The notes under the pieces were generated by a model. That model had not been told where the DNA came from. It saw nothing but the letters and a program-made list of their open reading frames with translations, and made no database searches. From VRUE01 sp963697695 (GTDB lineage Bacteria; Actinomycetota; Thermoleophilia; Solirubrobacterales; 70-9), in NCBI GenBank assembly GCA_963697695.1, contig OY969094.1:372001-436000 (forward strand): DNA of 64,000 bases. Direction: 5' to 3'. How positions within the stretch are numbered: position 1 is the stretch's first letter; each line of letters begins with the position of its first letter. The translations under genes and the position numbers were made by a program. Below, one piece after another: positions 16,262 to 25,755 of this stretch.

Positions 16262-17527
16262 CTAGAGCTTGCCAGACGCGTGCTCGTCGAACTCACGAGC
16301 CCCGAAGATCTGGATCGCCCACAGCGGGAAGAAAACCAGATACTTCCTGGCGGAGTCCCAGTCGAAGTCATAGTGGTCGTAGACCAGATAGCAGTCGACA
16401 GTGTCCCGCGCGATCGTGAAGTGGCCGAGTGCGTAGTACATGTCAGTATCGGATGGGGCCGCCCAGCCGGACACGAATTCGCCGACGCGAAGGCTCTTTG
16501 CCTTCTGGACAAAGCTTGAGTTCCGGCTGAAGTAGCTCCAATCGATCACGACCTGGCCACCGAGACCCCCGAGGTAATAACCAAGAAGCGAGGCAGCGAC
16601 GCTTCCCGAGTCGGCGATTCGAGATCCCCGGTACTGCAAGCAGGAGCCACCACCCGTACCGGCACTCCCACCCGACGGCGGCTTCGCGGGGACGACAGGG
16701 GCGGGAGCGGGAGCAGGGGGCGGAAGAGGAGGAGACGACCCACAATCCGGCACGTTGAAATCAGTGTTATGGGTATACGGCCCGTTCCAAGGGTCGCCGT
16801 TCATGAAGGTGTTGGCGGGCGAATAGTACGCGTTGTTCCAGGGGGCGCTGGCGATGCGATACCAGTAGCCGTCGGGGTTGACGCTCTGGATGTACGGGTC
16901 GTAGACCTTGCAGGACACCTGAACCCACGCACCCGGGGCGATCTTGGGGCCGAGGCCCGAGGCGTTGTGGTAATTCGTAAAGGTGTTGACCCCGTGATGA
17001 CCCTGTTGCTCCGAGAAGAGCGCCTCGGACACGGTGGCCATGTCGCGGGCGGCCGATCCGCCGTGGCCGTGCTTGCACGCTCGCGCGAGATGGTGCATGA
17101 ACGCCGAGGAACTCCCTACATAGCGATCGACCGCATCGCGCACCTGCGCCTCCGTCAAGCGATGTTCACGGGCGAGCAGAGCTGACCGAACGATGCTGCG
17201 AAAGGTAGCCCGCATGCGCACGGCGAGGTGGGCGGACCGCTGGGTTGGGGCGCTGGCCCTCAGCCGGGACATCCGAGCCATCGCAAGGCGGGCATCGCGA
17301 CTCGCCACCGGGTCGAACGTCCGGGATCCAAGACGCGAGTCGCGCTGTAGCCCGTGGATGATGGCGTAGGACGACGTGCAGCGATTCGACTGGCTGCTCA
17401 CCGACGCGCGAGGACCCGGCCCGCTGAAGGACTCTCCAGTCGACGCATAGGCAGCGAGTCCCGTCGTAGCGAGGACCAGCGCGCCGATGATGAGTAGCCC
17501 AAGTGCCTGACGCATGGCGGGCATCAT
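16262..17527 (-). CDS. Secreted protein, proline-rich linker, function unknown
   Basis: A 421-residue exported protein: signal segment 'ALGLLIIGALVLATTGLAAYA', an alpha-helical region (residues 60-165), a domain with 'WVQVSCKVYDPYIQSVNPDGYWYRI' and 'PWNGPYTHNTDFNVPDCG' (about 205-270), a Pro/Ala linker (272-300) and a C-terminal domain with 'VVIDWSYFSRNS' and 'DMYYALGHFTIARDTVDCYLVYD'. The middle domain resembles SH3-like extracellular modules common in actinobacterial exported proteins. I do not recognise the C-terminal domain. Likely disulfide bonds. Confidence 0.7.
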   Translation of the reverse strand: MMPAMRQALGLLIIGALVLATTGLAAYASTGESFSGPGPRASVSSQSNRCTSSYAIIHGLQRDSRLGSRTFDPVASRDARLAMARMSRLRASAPTQRSAHLAVRMRATFRSIVRSALLAREHRLTEAQVRDAVDRYVGSSSAFMHHLARACKHGHGGSAARDMATVSEALFSEQQGHHGVNTFTNYHNASGLGPKIAPGAWVQVSCKVYDPYIQSVNPDGYWYRIASAPWNNAYYSPANTFMNGDPWNGPYTHNTDFNVPDCGSSPPLPPPAPAPAPVVPAKPPSGGSAGTGGGSCLQYRGSRIADSGSVAASLLGYYLGGLGGQVVIDWSYFSRNSSFVQKAKSLRVGEFVSGWAAPSDTDMYYALGHFTIARDTVDCYLVYDHYDFDWDSARKYLVFFPLWAIQIFGAREFDEHASGKL

Positions 17528-17652
17528 GGTCTACGCATCGATTTGGGTCAAGTACGGGTGTCAATTAGGAACACAGCTGGTCCTCAGTGGACACCTCAAG
17601 CCAGGAGAACATGGGTCTGCAAGAAATTCGATTGTCATCGAACCTCGAAACG

Positions 17653-17679
17653 CGAAATCCCGCTCTAGGCGGGATTTCG
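17653..17679. repeat. 11-bp perfect inverted repeat
   Basis: CGAAATCCCGC (17653-17663) and GCGGGATTTCG (17669-17679) with loop TCTAG. It lies in the 240-base stretch between the secreted protein gene and the tRNA-Cys remnant, where no gene is seen. It may be a terminator without a U tract. Confidence 0.45.
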
Positions 17680-17766
17680 ACGGGGCCGCCGCAACAGACC
17701 GACGCCTGGCTCTCAGCAGCGGTCAGGCAATTCGGTCGCTCGACGGGCGTACGGCCATAAACCGAT

Positions 17767-17809
17767 GCCTGCAAAGCCGTTTGCGCCGGTTCGATTCCGG
17801 CAGGCGCCT
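17767..17809 (+). other. tRNA-Cys 3'-half remnant (probable attachment-site scar)
   Basis: Bases 17767-17809 read as the 3' half of a tRNA-Cys: the anticodon loop CTGCAAA, the 3' anticodon strand GCCGT, the variable region, a T-arm GCCGG/CCGGC around TTCGATT, the acceptor strand AGGCGCC and discriminator T. The 5' half is absent: upstream bases do not pair. Similarity to tRNA-Cys at 7912-7982 begins exactly in the anticodon loop, as happens when tyrosine integrases recombine there. Orientation is opposite to that tRNA gene, so it is not a simple direct-repeat pair with it. Confidence 0.7.
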
Positions 17810-18413
17810 CTAGGTAACCCGAGGCTCGTACCGCATCGCCACCGCCCCTGAGGCGAACTCCTGCCGGCTCACGAGCTTCAGGTCGACATGCTTCGACAGG
17901 CCCGCGAACAACGTCGGCCCGTGCCCGCCAGCCTGGGGTGCACCACGAACTCGTACTCATCGATCAGCCCCAGCTCCGCCAACGCCAGCGGGAGCTTTAC
18001 GCCTCCCACGGCCAGTCCCTCGCCCGGCTCCTGCTTCAGCCTCCGAACCGCCTCGCCGACGTCCCACGCAGCAACTCCGCGTTCCAATCGACCCGGTCCA
18101 GAGTGCTCGACACGACGTACTTCTTTGCCGCGTCGATCGTCTGGCCGAAAGGCGCCATCCAATCGAGCATCTCCTCCATCTGTCCTGGCGGCCGCCAGGC
18201 AGACTCCATCAACTCGTAGGTCACCCGGCCGAGGAGGAGAGCATTGGCCTGGGTGATGCTCTCCGTCGCGTGACGATGCATCTCCTCGTCCGTGGATATT
18301 GCACGGTGATCGCAGCACCCGTCCAAAGTGACGTTGATGGAATAGCGAAGGGCCGCATAGCCGCAAACATACCTCTCGTCGAGCAAGCGGTCGATTTGGC
18401 GGGCGCCGCTCAT
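17810..18413 (-). pseudogene. DHFR/RibD C-terminal-domain family protein, two frameshifts
   Basis: Dihydrofolate-reductase-like family (RibD_C). The first part (18413 to about 18060) reads 'LRYSINVTLDGCCDHRAIS', 'ALLLGRVTYELMESAW' and ends at 'DRVDWNAELLRG'. The next frame continues 'DVGEAVRRLKQEPGEGLAVGG' to 'VVHPRLAGTG'. A third frame finishes 'TLFAGLSKHVDLKLVSRQ' to a TAG at 17810. Both junctions are explained by loss of one base in G/C runs (CGTGGGACGTC and CACGGGCCGACG). Without them the protein would be about 200 residues, the family norm. Either decayed or a sequencing artefact. It abuts the tRNA-Cys remnant. Confidence 0.8.
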
Positions 18414-18777
18414 GCCCCTAGTGGGCCTTTCCTTAGATAACGCAGGCGGGGCATACCGACCCGAAGATGACCATGGCCTCTACCCCCCAGGTAATCGCCT
18501 CCAGGACGGATCACGGCGTGGCCCTAGATGGGAATTCCTGGACCGATCGAGTGCCATCCGAAGCGCGACCTGATCGGCGAACGGAGGGGTGTGTTGGGCC
18601 TCCTCGCTCATAGCGACGGTGGTCGGCCGGCCGTCGAGGCACCTAGAAGTGCTGTTCCGTGGAAGAGCGACCGGGCGGTGAATCGGCTGCTGGTAGATTT
18701 CCTGCCGGCATGAGCTGCAGTCACCCCGAGCTGTGCTGCGACGCCCGTGAGCAAGGCGGCAGGGAGCTGAGCGGAGG
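18414..18777. other. Gene-free stretch
   Basis: Between the DHFR-like pseudogene and the FAD oxidoreductase. Short open frames exist on both strands but show no recognisable family or codon signal I would trust. A purine-rich GCGGAGG lies just before ATG 18778. Confidence 0.3.
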
Positions 18778-20187
18778 ATGACCAGAATCGTCGTGTTGGG
18801 TGGTGGGGTGTGCGGGCTGGCGTCAGGGCTGATGCTGGCGCGCGACGGGCACGAGGTCACGGTGCTCGAGCGCGACGCGGATCCCGTGCCGGAGTCCATA
18901 GATGAGGCGTGGGAGAGGTGGTCGCGCGAGGGCGTGACTCAGTTCCGTATGGCTCATTTCCTGCAGCCCGCGGGTAGCGCGGTGCTGGAGCAGGAGCTCC
19001 CCGACGTGTTCGATGGGCTCGTCGCGGCGGGCGCGATGCGTCGGGACCTGCTCGGGTTGATGCCCCCCAACCTGACTGATGGCGGTCCCCAGTCAGGCGA
19101 TAAGCGGTTCGTTACCTACACCGCTCGCCGCCCGGTGTTCGAGCAGGTTCTGGGAGCGGCGGCAGAGGACGAGCCCGGCGTGGAGGTGCGCCGCGGCGTG
19201 ACCGTGAAGGAGCCGATCATCGAGGCCGGCAACGGGACGCCGCACGTGGCCGGCGTTCGCCTCGACTCCGGCGAGACACTGCAGGCCGATCTCGTAGTTG
19301 ACGCGATGGGCCGGGGCTCGCAGCTGCCGCGCTGGTGCAGCGATGCGAACATCGGGCCTCTGCACGAGGAGTCCGAGGATTCGGGCTTCATTTACTACAG
19401 CCGGTTCTTCCGCTCAGCGGACGGCTCGACGCCACCGCCCTACGGTCCTCTGCTGGCGCCGATCGGGACCTTCTCGATCCTGACTCTCCCGTCGGACAAC
19501 GGCACCTGGTCGGTAACCACCTACATCTCGAGCGGAGACCAGCCGCTGAAGCGGATGCGCGATCCCGACGCGTGGAGGGCCGTCATCGAGGCGTGCCCAG
19601 CCCACGAGCACTGGCTGGAGGGTGAGCCGATCAGCGACCTCATGGCGATGGGCGGTGTGCTCGACCGCTACCGCCGCCCGCTGTACGACGGGCGGCCCGT
19701 GCTCACCGGTATCGCCCTGCTCGGCGACGCCTGCGCATGCACCAACCCCTCGCTCGGTCGCGGCATCACCCTCGGACTGGCACACGCCCAGGCCCTACGC
19801 GAGGTCGTCAGCTCGCATTTGGAGGATCCGTTGGAGTTCGCACAGGCATGGGACGAGGCCACCGAGGCGCGGCTGACCCCCTGGTACCGGGAGACGGTCG
19901 CCGAGGATCGCAGCCGGCTGAGCGAAATCGAGGCGCTGCGCCAGGGATTGGAGCCACCGCAGCCGAGTGACCCCTCACAGGCCCTTCGAGGAGCGCTTCT
20001 CGCGGCGATGCTGCATGATCCCGACCTCTTCAAGGCCTTCCTGGAGTCCCGCTCCTGCCTGACGCCGTTGAGTGAGACCTTCGCGCAGGACGGGGTGCCC
20101 GAGCGCATTCTCGAGCTTGCCGGTCAGCACGAGCGCCTGCAGATACCAGGCCCTGACCGCGAGGAGTTGCTGCGGCTGCTCGGTTGA
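18778..20187 (+). CDS. FAD-dependent oxidoreductase (flavin monooxygenase/halogenase-like)
   Basis: N-terminal FAD-binding Rossmann motif 'IVVLGGGVCGLASGLMLARDGHEVTVLERD' pattern (GxGxxG at residues 8-13), a middle 'LQADLVVDAMGRGSQLPRW' segment (the DG-like motif of this group), and 'TGIALLGDACACTNPSLGRGITLGLAHA' (GD motif, about residue 315) that binds the FAD ribityl. This is the p-hydroxybenzoate hydroxylase/tryptophan halogenase fold; the halogenase WxWxIP motif is not present, so hydroxylase or oxidoreductase is more likely. 469 residues, intact. Substrate unknown. Stands alone beside the island's left end. Confidence 0.85.
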   Translation: MTRIVVLGGGVCGLASGLMLARDGHEVTVLERDADPVPESIDEAWERWSREGVTQFRMAHFLQPAGSAVLEQELPDVFDGLVAAGAMRRDLLGLMPPNLTDGGPQSGDKRFVTYTARRPVFEQVLGAAAEDEPGVEVRRGVTVKEPIIEAGNGTPHVAGVRLDSGETLQADLVVDAMGRGSQLPRWCSDANIGPLHEESEDSGFIYYSRFFRSADGSTPPPYGPLLAPIGTFSILTLPSDNGTWSVTTYISSGDQPLKRMRDPDAWRAVIEACPAHEHWLEGEPISDLMAMGGVLDRYRRPLYDGRPVLTGIALLGDACACTNPSLGRGITLGLAHAQALREVVSSHLEDPLEFAQAWDEATEARLTPWYRETVAEDRSRLSEIEALRQGLEPPQPSDPSQALRGALLAAMLHDPDLFKAFLESRSCLTPLSETFAQDGVPERILELAGQHERLQIPGPDREELLRLLG

Positions 20188-20314
20188 GATGCGGTGAATG
20201 CCGCGGCCGAAGCGATCGGATGTACGGAGGTGGCGCGCTGGACCAACACCACTTCAGATGGTTCGATTTGGTTTCGGGCTCCCGCGCCGGCCCCGACCCG
20301 CCCACGTGCAGGGG

Positions 20315-20367
20315 ATTCGCGAAAAAGCGGCTGATGGGATTCGAACCCACGACCTTCTGCATGGCAA
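20315..20367. repeat. attL: 53-bp direct repeat of the tRNA-Gly 3' half
   Basis: Bases 20315-20367 are identical to 27897-27949. They comprise the tRNA-Gly 3' part from the anticodon loop to the 3' end plus 11 bases beyond. Weaker similarity (roughly 60 bases) extends outward past the tRNA 3' end on both copies. No 5' half of the tRNA is present here. The pair marks the ends of a 7.6-kb integrated element. Confidence 0.85.
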
Positions 20368-20688
20368 TTAGGAAAATCATCGACAACCTATAGTCATCAA
20401 TAAGCACCATTTGCAGGGATTTCTTGATTGGCGATGCTGCGTACATTCCGCATGAATATGCACGGATATGCGCCGATATGACGCGAGTCGGGCACTTCCC
20501 GCCAGGAGTGCCCGAAATCGCGGACCCTGGTTCGATTTCGCTGTCAGCGAGCGCGCCGTGGCGCAGTAGCTCCACGGTCGAAGCGATCAAGAGCTGGCGA
20601 AGGTCGAACTGCCAGCAGGAGACGAAGCGCTCACCAAGGCTGCATCAGCCTGTAGGTCAAACCCAAGCTGGGCAAAAACTCAGGTGAA
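20368..20688. other. Gene-free left end of the island
   Basis: No convincing gene. GGGCACT (about 20489-20495) and AGTGCCC can form a 7-bp hairpin that may terminate the minus-strand pseudogene ending at 20689. An AT-richer stretch follows the attachment repeat, unlike the neighbouring chromosome. Confidence 0.35.
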
Positions 20689-23147
20689 CTATCCGGCGTC
20701 GATCAACGGCAACTCGATCTGCACTGAGAGCCGTGCCGCGGCCTCGATCCCCACGTCGCTCAGCATTCCCTGGGCGATCGCCTCACGGGCGTGACGCAGG
20801 AACTGGATCCCGGCGATCTCCTCGATGACGAGTTCGTCATAGGCTGCAATTGCCGCCTCACCTCCGATCATCTCCATCGCGGCGCGCAGCGGCCCGATCA
20901 CGTCGGGGTGCACATCACCTTCCAAGGGCTGGGCGAGGCGCAGGCAGGCAATCAGCTCGCCGATCATGCTCTCGTCGCGAACCGAACCGAGCCAACGCAG
21001 GCCTTCGCTGTAACGCTTGGCTTCGCCTCGGGCGAGCGAGCGGCGCAGCCGGCGCAGCAGCTTGCGCTGTGCCTCTAGGTCGCCGGCGGCGGCTAGATTA
21101 GGTAGCAGTCCCTCGGCAAAGCCCGAGCCGATCGCGGCGAGGCGTTGCAACGTGGCAAGGTCGCCGAGGTCGGCCAAGCGCTCGCCGAGACGAGTGAGCT
21201 TGTAGGCATCGTCAACCCGGCGAGCGTGAGTGAGCATCGCCTCGACCAACTCGCGGCTCGGCGCCTCAGGCACGACCTCAACTAGATCCGACCAGGCTGC
21301 AATCCCTATCGCCTCACAAAGCCGCGCGGCACGACGCTCTCCAGCGCGCGTGTGACGGCGGGCAAGCCACTCATGGATGTCATTGAAATTGAGACCAAAG
21401 ACCGCAACCTCGGCCCAGCGCTCAGCATTCAGCGAAGCATCGATTGCCGGTCCATAGAAAAGCCATCCCGCCGCCCAATGGGACATGCTGTAGCCGTTGC
21501 GGGTGCGCCGCACCGCTTTGCGCAACTCCCCATCTCGCCACCAGCGCCCGAGGCGACGGCGCAGCCGACGGCGCCCAGACTCGCTGAGCTTCGCTGCCGC
21601 ACCAGAGAGATAGCGAGCGTTGTAGAGCAGCGTGGCGTCCGACTCAGCGGCGGGCTGAGCGAGGAGCTCGACGAGCTTTGCCTCGGGTCCTGTCGCCTCG
21701 GACTCGGGCTCCGTTCCGAAGAGATGGTCGTGAGCCGGGACCGGCGCCGGAGCGTGTTCACGCATATGCACGAGGGTGGCGATCAACTCGGGATCGGCCC
21801 CGGCTTTTTGCAGCGTCGCCTCAGAAAAAGCGCCGAGGAGGCCCAGCACCTGGTACCGATAGGCATTGTCGGAATCGATGGCATCGATCACGCCAACCGC
21901 CGAGGCGGGGCGGCGGCGCAGCCACTCGACCACGCGTGGCTCCTCGATCGACCAAACGGCGGCGATGTAGCCAATGTCCTCGGCGGTCTTAGGCGAGACC
22001 CGAGCAAGTTCGGCGACGACATCGAGGAAGGTCTCTCTCAGGCTCGAGAGCGGTTCAGATTCCGTTCCGGTCAGGACGCGCAGATAGCGGACCCGCTCGG
22101 CAGCAGAGAGGCGGGAAAGCTGGCCACGGGAGAGCGCAACGTCACGGCCGCGGTCGGCGAGCGATTCGGCGAGTGCCAACAGTTCCTCGCGCGGACAGAG
22201 CGCGAGCGCAATCGAAGTCATGTCGGCGGCCTCCGTGCTCTCCTTTGGTGCCAGCGCTCGGCGGCGGATCGGCTCGAAAAGCGATGTGTACTCGCGCAGC
22301 CGGGCGACGCTTGCGGCGTGGCGGCGGACGACGAAGTCATCACAATCGACGAGGAGCCTGCGAGTTGCCGCCAAGAGGCCAGGCCAGTCGGTGAAGCCCA
22401 GCACTTCGATCGCGTTAGAGCAGATCTGTCTCTGGCGCACGGAAAGCCCGTCGATCACCTGGTCTCGAATACCGGAAAGCTCGGGATCGTTGAGCAGCTC
22501 TGCGAGTGCTTCGGAGTCTTGGCGGCGGGTGGGGTTGTTCCAGTCGTGCATCCACAGCCTCGTCTCCAGGTAGTGATCCCAGAGGGCGTTGGCGGCCCAG
22601 CGACGCTCCTCCAGATCGGCATCCCGGGGGACATGGCGGGCGACGAGGAGCGGATCGCGCTCGCGGAGGACGCGGCGCCAGTCCTCGTTGGCAGCGAGCA
22701 GCATGCCGAGCGGCACAGTCCAGACCGCGCGAGCGCCGACGACCGATCCGAGACGCGCGGTGCGATTGCGGCCAAAACCTCCTCGGTCGGACCCAGCCGC
22801 CGCAGTTCCTCCGCCGCGAGTGCCTCCTGAATCAGACGGTGCTGAAAGATGTAGTTACCCGAGGCCTCGCCGAGCAAGGAGCGGTTGATGAGGCTCTCCA
22901 GAAGCTCGTCAAGGTTGCCAACGGCGGCGGGCACATCGATCGGAAACCGTCGCAGCTCGTCGAGACTGGCGCTGGTGCGTCCGGACAACGTTAGGGCAAA
23001 GGCAACACTGCGCAGCCAGGGAATGATCTCGGCAGCCGAGAGGCGCAACAGCTCATCCTTTTCCACTCTTACCTCGGCCAGCCGAAGGATCAACTCGCGG
23101 AGGTCCGCCACGCGCTCTAGCTCGCCGGCATTGAAGAGCTCAACTAG
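20689..23147 (-). pseudogene. C-terminal part of SIR2-NACHT protein: NACHT end and helical repeats, frameshifted
   Basis: Downstream half of the gene that starts at 25694. From the CTAG at 23144-23147 the frame reads 'LVELFNAGELERVADLRELILRL..EKDELLRLSAAEIIPWLRS' (winged-helix-like end of the NACHT region), then 'NYIFQHRLIQEALAAEEL'. Near 22750 the frame is lost: 'VLAAIAPR' continues in the next frame as 'LGSVVGARAVWTVPLGMLLAANEDW', consistent with a one-base indel in GCGCG. The remaining 670 residues are alpha-helical HEAT/ARM-like repeats, the usual sensor part of STAND proteins. The next ATG, at 22716, is internal. Confidence 0.85.
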
Positions 23148-24130
23148 ATGGTTGATTCCACGGCGATAGCCGTGATCGAGGATTTCAATGCAGAGAGGCC
23201 GAAGTCGGCGGTGCTGAAGCAACCGTCGACCGAAAGGCCACGATGCACGCCGACCTCGACACTCTCTGCACCGTCGTTTATTGCACGGCAGACGATCTCC
23301 TGCCTGAGAAGCCCGGAAATGCCCGTCGTCGAGTCAGCGACGCTGAGATCGCGACCCTCTGCGTCGCCCAGGCGATCATGGGAATTCCCTCTGATCGACG
23401 CTTCCTCGCCGTCGCCCGCAAGCGGCTTCGTGATCTCTTCCCCGAGCTGCCCCAGCAGCCCGGCTTTCACAAGCGCAGGGCCCGCCTCGCCGAGACGATC
23501 GAGTGGCTCACCGGCGTCTTTGCCGCCGAATCTCCCGGCTTCCACGACGACGTGCTGCTCATCGATTCCACTCCTTTGGAGTGCGCTCGCTCCGTCGAGA
23601 CGACCCGCCGCTCGGCCCTGGCGGATGCCGCCGACTATGGCTGGTGCGGCTCTCATTCCCGGTTCTTCTGGGGCTTTCGCCTGCACGGCCTCTTCGCGCC
23701 CGACGGCACCCCGAGAGCATTCACCCTCGCCTCTCCCAAGCGCGACGAGCGCGAGGTGGGGATCGAGCTGCTGCGGCGCGCCGAGCGGGCCGGGGGGGAG
23801 ATCGTCATCGGCGACAAGGGCTACGCGGGCCGCGCCTTCGCCGCGGCTGCCCGCGAGCTCGACGCAACGATCGTCAGGCCGGCGCGAAAGAACGAGCCCG
23901 ACGACGTCCTTCACCTCGCTCCGATCCGCCAGCGGATCGAGTCGATCTTTTGGACCTGCAAGGACATCCTCACCCTGGAGCGCCACGGCGCCCGCACCCT
24001 TCATAACCTGCGCGCCCGCATCGCCCAGCGCTTCCTGGCACTGGCTGCATGCGTCGCGCTCAACCACAGGCTCGGGCGTCCGAGCCGCGCCCTGGTCGAC
24101 TACGTCGCCTGAGGGCGTGGAATCAACCAT
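23148..24130 (+). mobile_element. Insertion sequence, IS982 type, 983 bp
   Basis: Bounded by a 15-bp perfect inverted repeat, ATGGTTGATTCCACG at 23148-23162 and its complement at 24116-24130. Flanked by a 4-bp duplication CTAG (23144-23147 and 24131-24134). Contains one transposase gene. Removing the element and one CTAG joins the flanking SIR2-NACHT gene in frame. The complete ends suggest a recent, possibly still active insertion. Confidence 0.9.
23243..24112 (+). CDS. IS982-family DDE transposase
   Basis: A 289-residue transposase. 'HADLDTLCTVVYCTADDLLP' at the N-terminus is the typical IS982 opening. Catalytic DDE residues are probably D in 'VLLIDSTPLECARS', D in 'IVIGDKGYAGRAF' and E in 'APIRQRIESIFWTCKD'. 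It ends 'LNHRLGRPSRALVDYVA', a conserved finish. ATG start; full length and intact. Lies antisense to the gene it interrupts. Confidence 0.9.
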   Translation: MHADLDTLCTVVYCTADDLLPEKPGNARRRVSDAEIATLCVAQAIMGIPSDRRFLAVARKRLRDLFPELPQQPGFHKRRARLAETIEWLTGVFAAESPGFHDDVLLIDSTPLECARSVETTRRSALADAADYGWCGSHSRFFWGFRLHGLFAPDGTPRAFTLASPKRDEREVGIELLRRAERAGGEIVIGDKGYAGRAFAAAARELDATIVRPARKNEPDDVLHLAPIRQRIESIFWTCKDILTLERHGARTLHNLRARIAQRFLALAACVALNHRLGRPSRALVDYVA

Positions 24131-25694
24131 CTAGGGCAGCGAGGTAGAAGGGTTCGGCGAAAAGTCCACCACGGATCGAGGCCCAAGAAACGGCTTCTTG
24201 CAGGTCGTCGGCGTCAACTTCGCGGGTATGCAGGTAGTCATCGGCCCAATTCCCCCTTACACTCAGGAGGTAGCGCTGCCAGGGAGCCTCATCGAAATCT
24301 TCGAGCTCGGCGATCGGCCTCGCCGCCACTAGGTAGCGGTGCTGAGGCAACGCAACGGCAATCTCGCGCAGCCTGCGGGCAAGTTCGGCGCGGCGGTCCT
24401 TTGGCGCCTCGTCTAGGCCGTCGAAGAAGAAGTGAAAGCGGCGCGCGGCAAAGACCTCGGGGCCGAGCGGTGCCTGTTCGTCCCGTAGCACCTCACCGTG
24501 GCGGGCCCAGTCGCCGAGGACGTTCTCGGGCAGCCCGGCTGCGGGATCGAGGCTGCGCAGGGGGATGTAGATCGGAAGGTAGTCGGGGTCAGAGAGTCGG
24601 CCAAGGTGGCGCAAGAGGGTGGTCTTGCCGGTACCGGGATCTCCCTGTAGGACGCAGCGATCAACAGCGACAAGCTGCTCTTCGGTGGTCGCGTCGAGCA
24701 GACCGAGGGCGACGCCGAGCTCGACACCGATCCCCTTCTCGCCGTCCCTATCCCGTGCGGGTTGCTTGACCACCCGCTGCCTGACGTAGTGGGGAGCTGG
24801 GTCAGGACCCGGTAGCGCTGTCGCATCAACCCGCGGCGCTGGCTCGGCTCGAACGAGCCACTCAGCGAACTCATCGATCGACTCGTAGCGGCCGTCACTG
24901 AAGCCGGCTGGCAGGATGCCGTGCTCAATCGCAGTGACTTTCCCTTTTCCCTCCCCTAGCGCCTGCGCTGTGGACTGCGAGCCGATGAACACGTGACGCG
25001 GAGTCCGGGTCGCGTTCTCGCGAAAAACCGCGCCGAGGTAGGGCTCATCAAAGGAGACGCCGAGAAAGCAGGCGTGGTAATGGTTGAGGACAAGAGTGAA
25101 GAGCTTTGAGATCAGGCCGTTGTGGTGAAGCTGGTCATAGGCACCCGCGGTTAGGACGAGGCTGTCAGGCTTATCCAACGAGCCATGGAGATGGATGATT
25201 AGAAGCTCCTCGCGCTCGCCAACAATGGTTGGCAAATCGTCGCTTTGTAGCTCCTCAGCGATCAGAGACCGAAAGTCGATGCCCTCGGCCCGGGCGGCAG
25301 CCTCGAGGCCGAGGTCCCAGTTGAGCGTGAGGCAGAGTCGGCTGTCGATTCGCACTAGGGCGCGCTGGGCGACGGTCGGTGCAACTCCCGCTTCGGCTGC
25401 GCTGATGTAATCGGCTACGGCGTTGCGGATCTGCGCTTCGACGTCCACTTGGCGCCGCGCCCACTCGTCGGCGACCGCAAGGCAGTTGTTGCGGTTGGCG
25501 GCTGGCAAGCCGGAGAGGTCAACCCCGTTTTCGTTGGCCAGACGTCGAAGCTCGCCAGCGATCTCGAGTCCGTCGGGAAGCCCCATCGCCTTGCTGAGGC
25601 CAGCCCCGACAAAAGGGACGACTAGATGTGAAGGCCGCAGCAAACCGGCGGGTTCGCGGTGCAGCCATCCGAGATCGGCGACGACACTGCTCAT
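24131..25694 (-). pseudogene. N-terminal part of SIR2-NACHT defence-type protein, cut by the IS
   Basis: N-terminal SIR2-like NAD-processing domain: 'LVVPFVGAGLSKAMGLPDG' (about residue 27), 'RLCLTLNWDLGLE', 'LLIIHLHGSLDKPDSLVLT' with the catalytic-type His, and 'ACFLGVSFDEPYLG'. A NACHT/STAND NTPase follows: Walker A 'LQGDPGTGKTTLLRHL' (about residue 355) and Walker B 'FHFFFDGLDEAPKDRRAEL'. The protein stops at 'LAALDG' within the IS. Known antiphage proteins with SIR2 fused to STAND or NACHT NTPases deplete NAD on infection; the intact form here would be about 1340 residues. With IS and frameshift it is probably non-functional, though the SIR2-NACHT fragment (about 520 residues) could still be made. 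Confidence 0.88.
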
Positions 25695-25755
25695 GTTGGT
25701 GCCTCGCGCGGCATCGGCGGAGTGATCCTATGTCGCGTGAGACGCGCCCGAGGAG

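Noticed and set aside
7912..17809. Pairing of tRNA-Cys and its 17767 remnant as ends of one 10-kb island
   Set aside because: The copies are inverted and differ in the T-stem, and the genes between look chromosomal (signalling and core-like). A simple integration would give direct, near-identical repeats.
17565..17960. Open frame reading 'APAGIEPAQTALQ'
   Set aside because: This string is the typical false translation of a tRNA 3' half; the DNA is the tRNA-Cys remnant.
18480..18899. 139-codon minus-strand open frame before the FAD gene
   Set aside because: No family signal, low-complexity Ser/Arg/Pro, and overlaps the well-supported FAD oxidoreductase start.
22735..22780. Programmed -1 frameshifting in the SIR2-NACHT gene
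   Set aside because: No slippery heptamer or downstream stem is evident, and the gene is already broken by an IS, so decay or error is simpler.
23144..24134. Two 328-codon open frames across the whole IS, one per strand, both beginning 'MVDST'
   Set aside because: They start within the terminal inverted repeats, which explains the identical N- and C-termini; the real transposase is 23243-24112.
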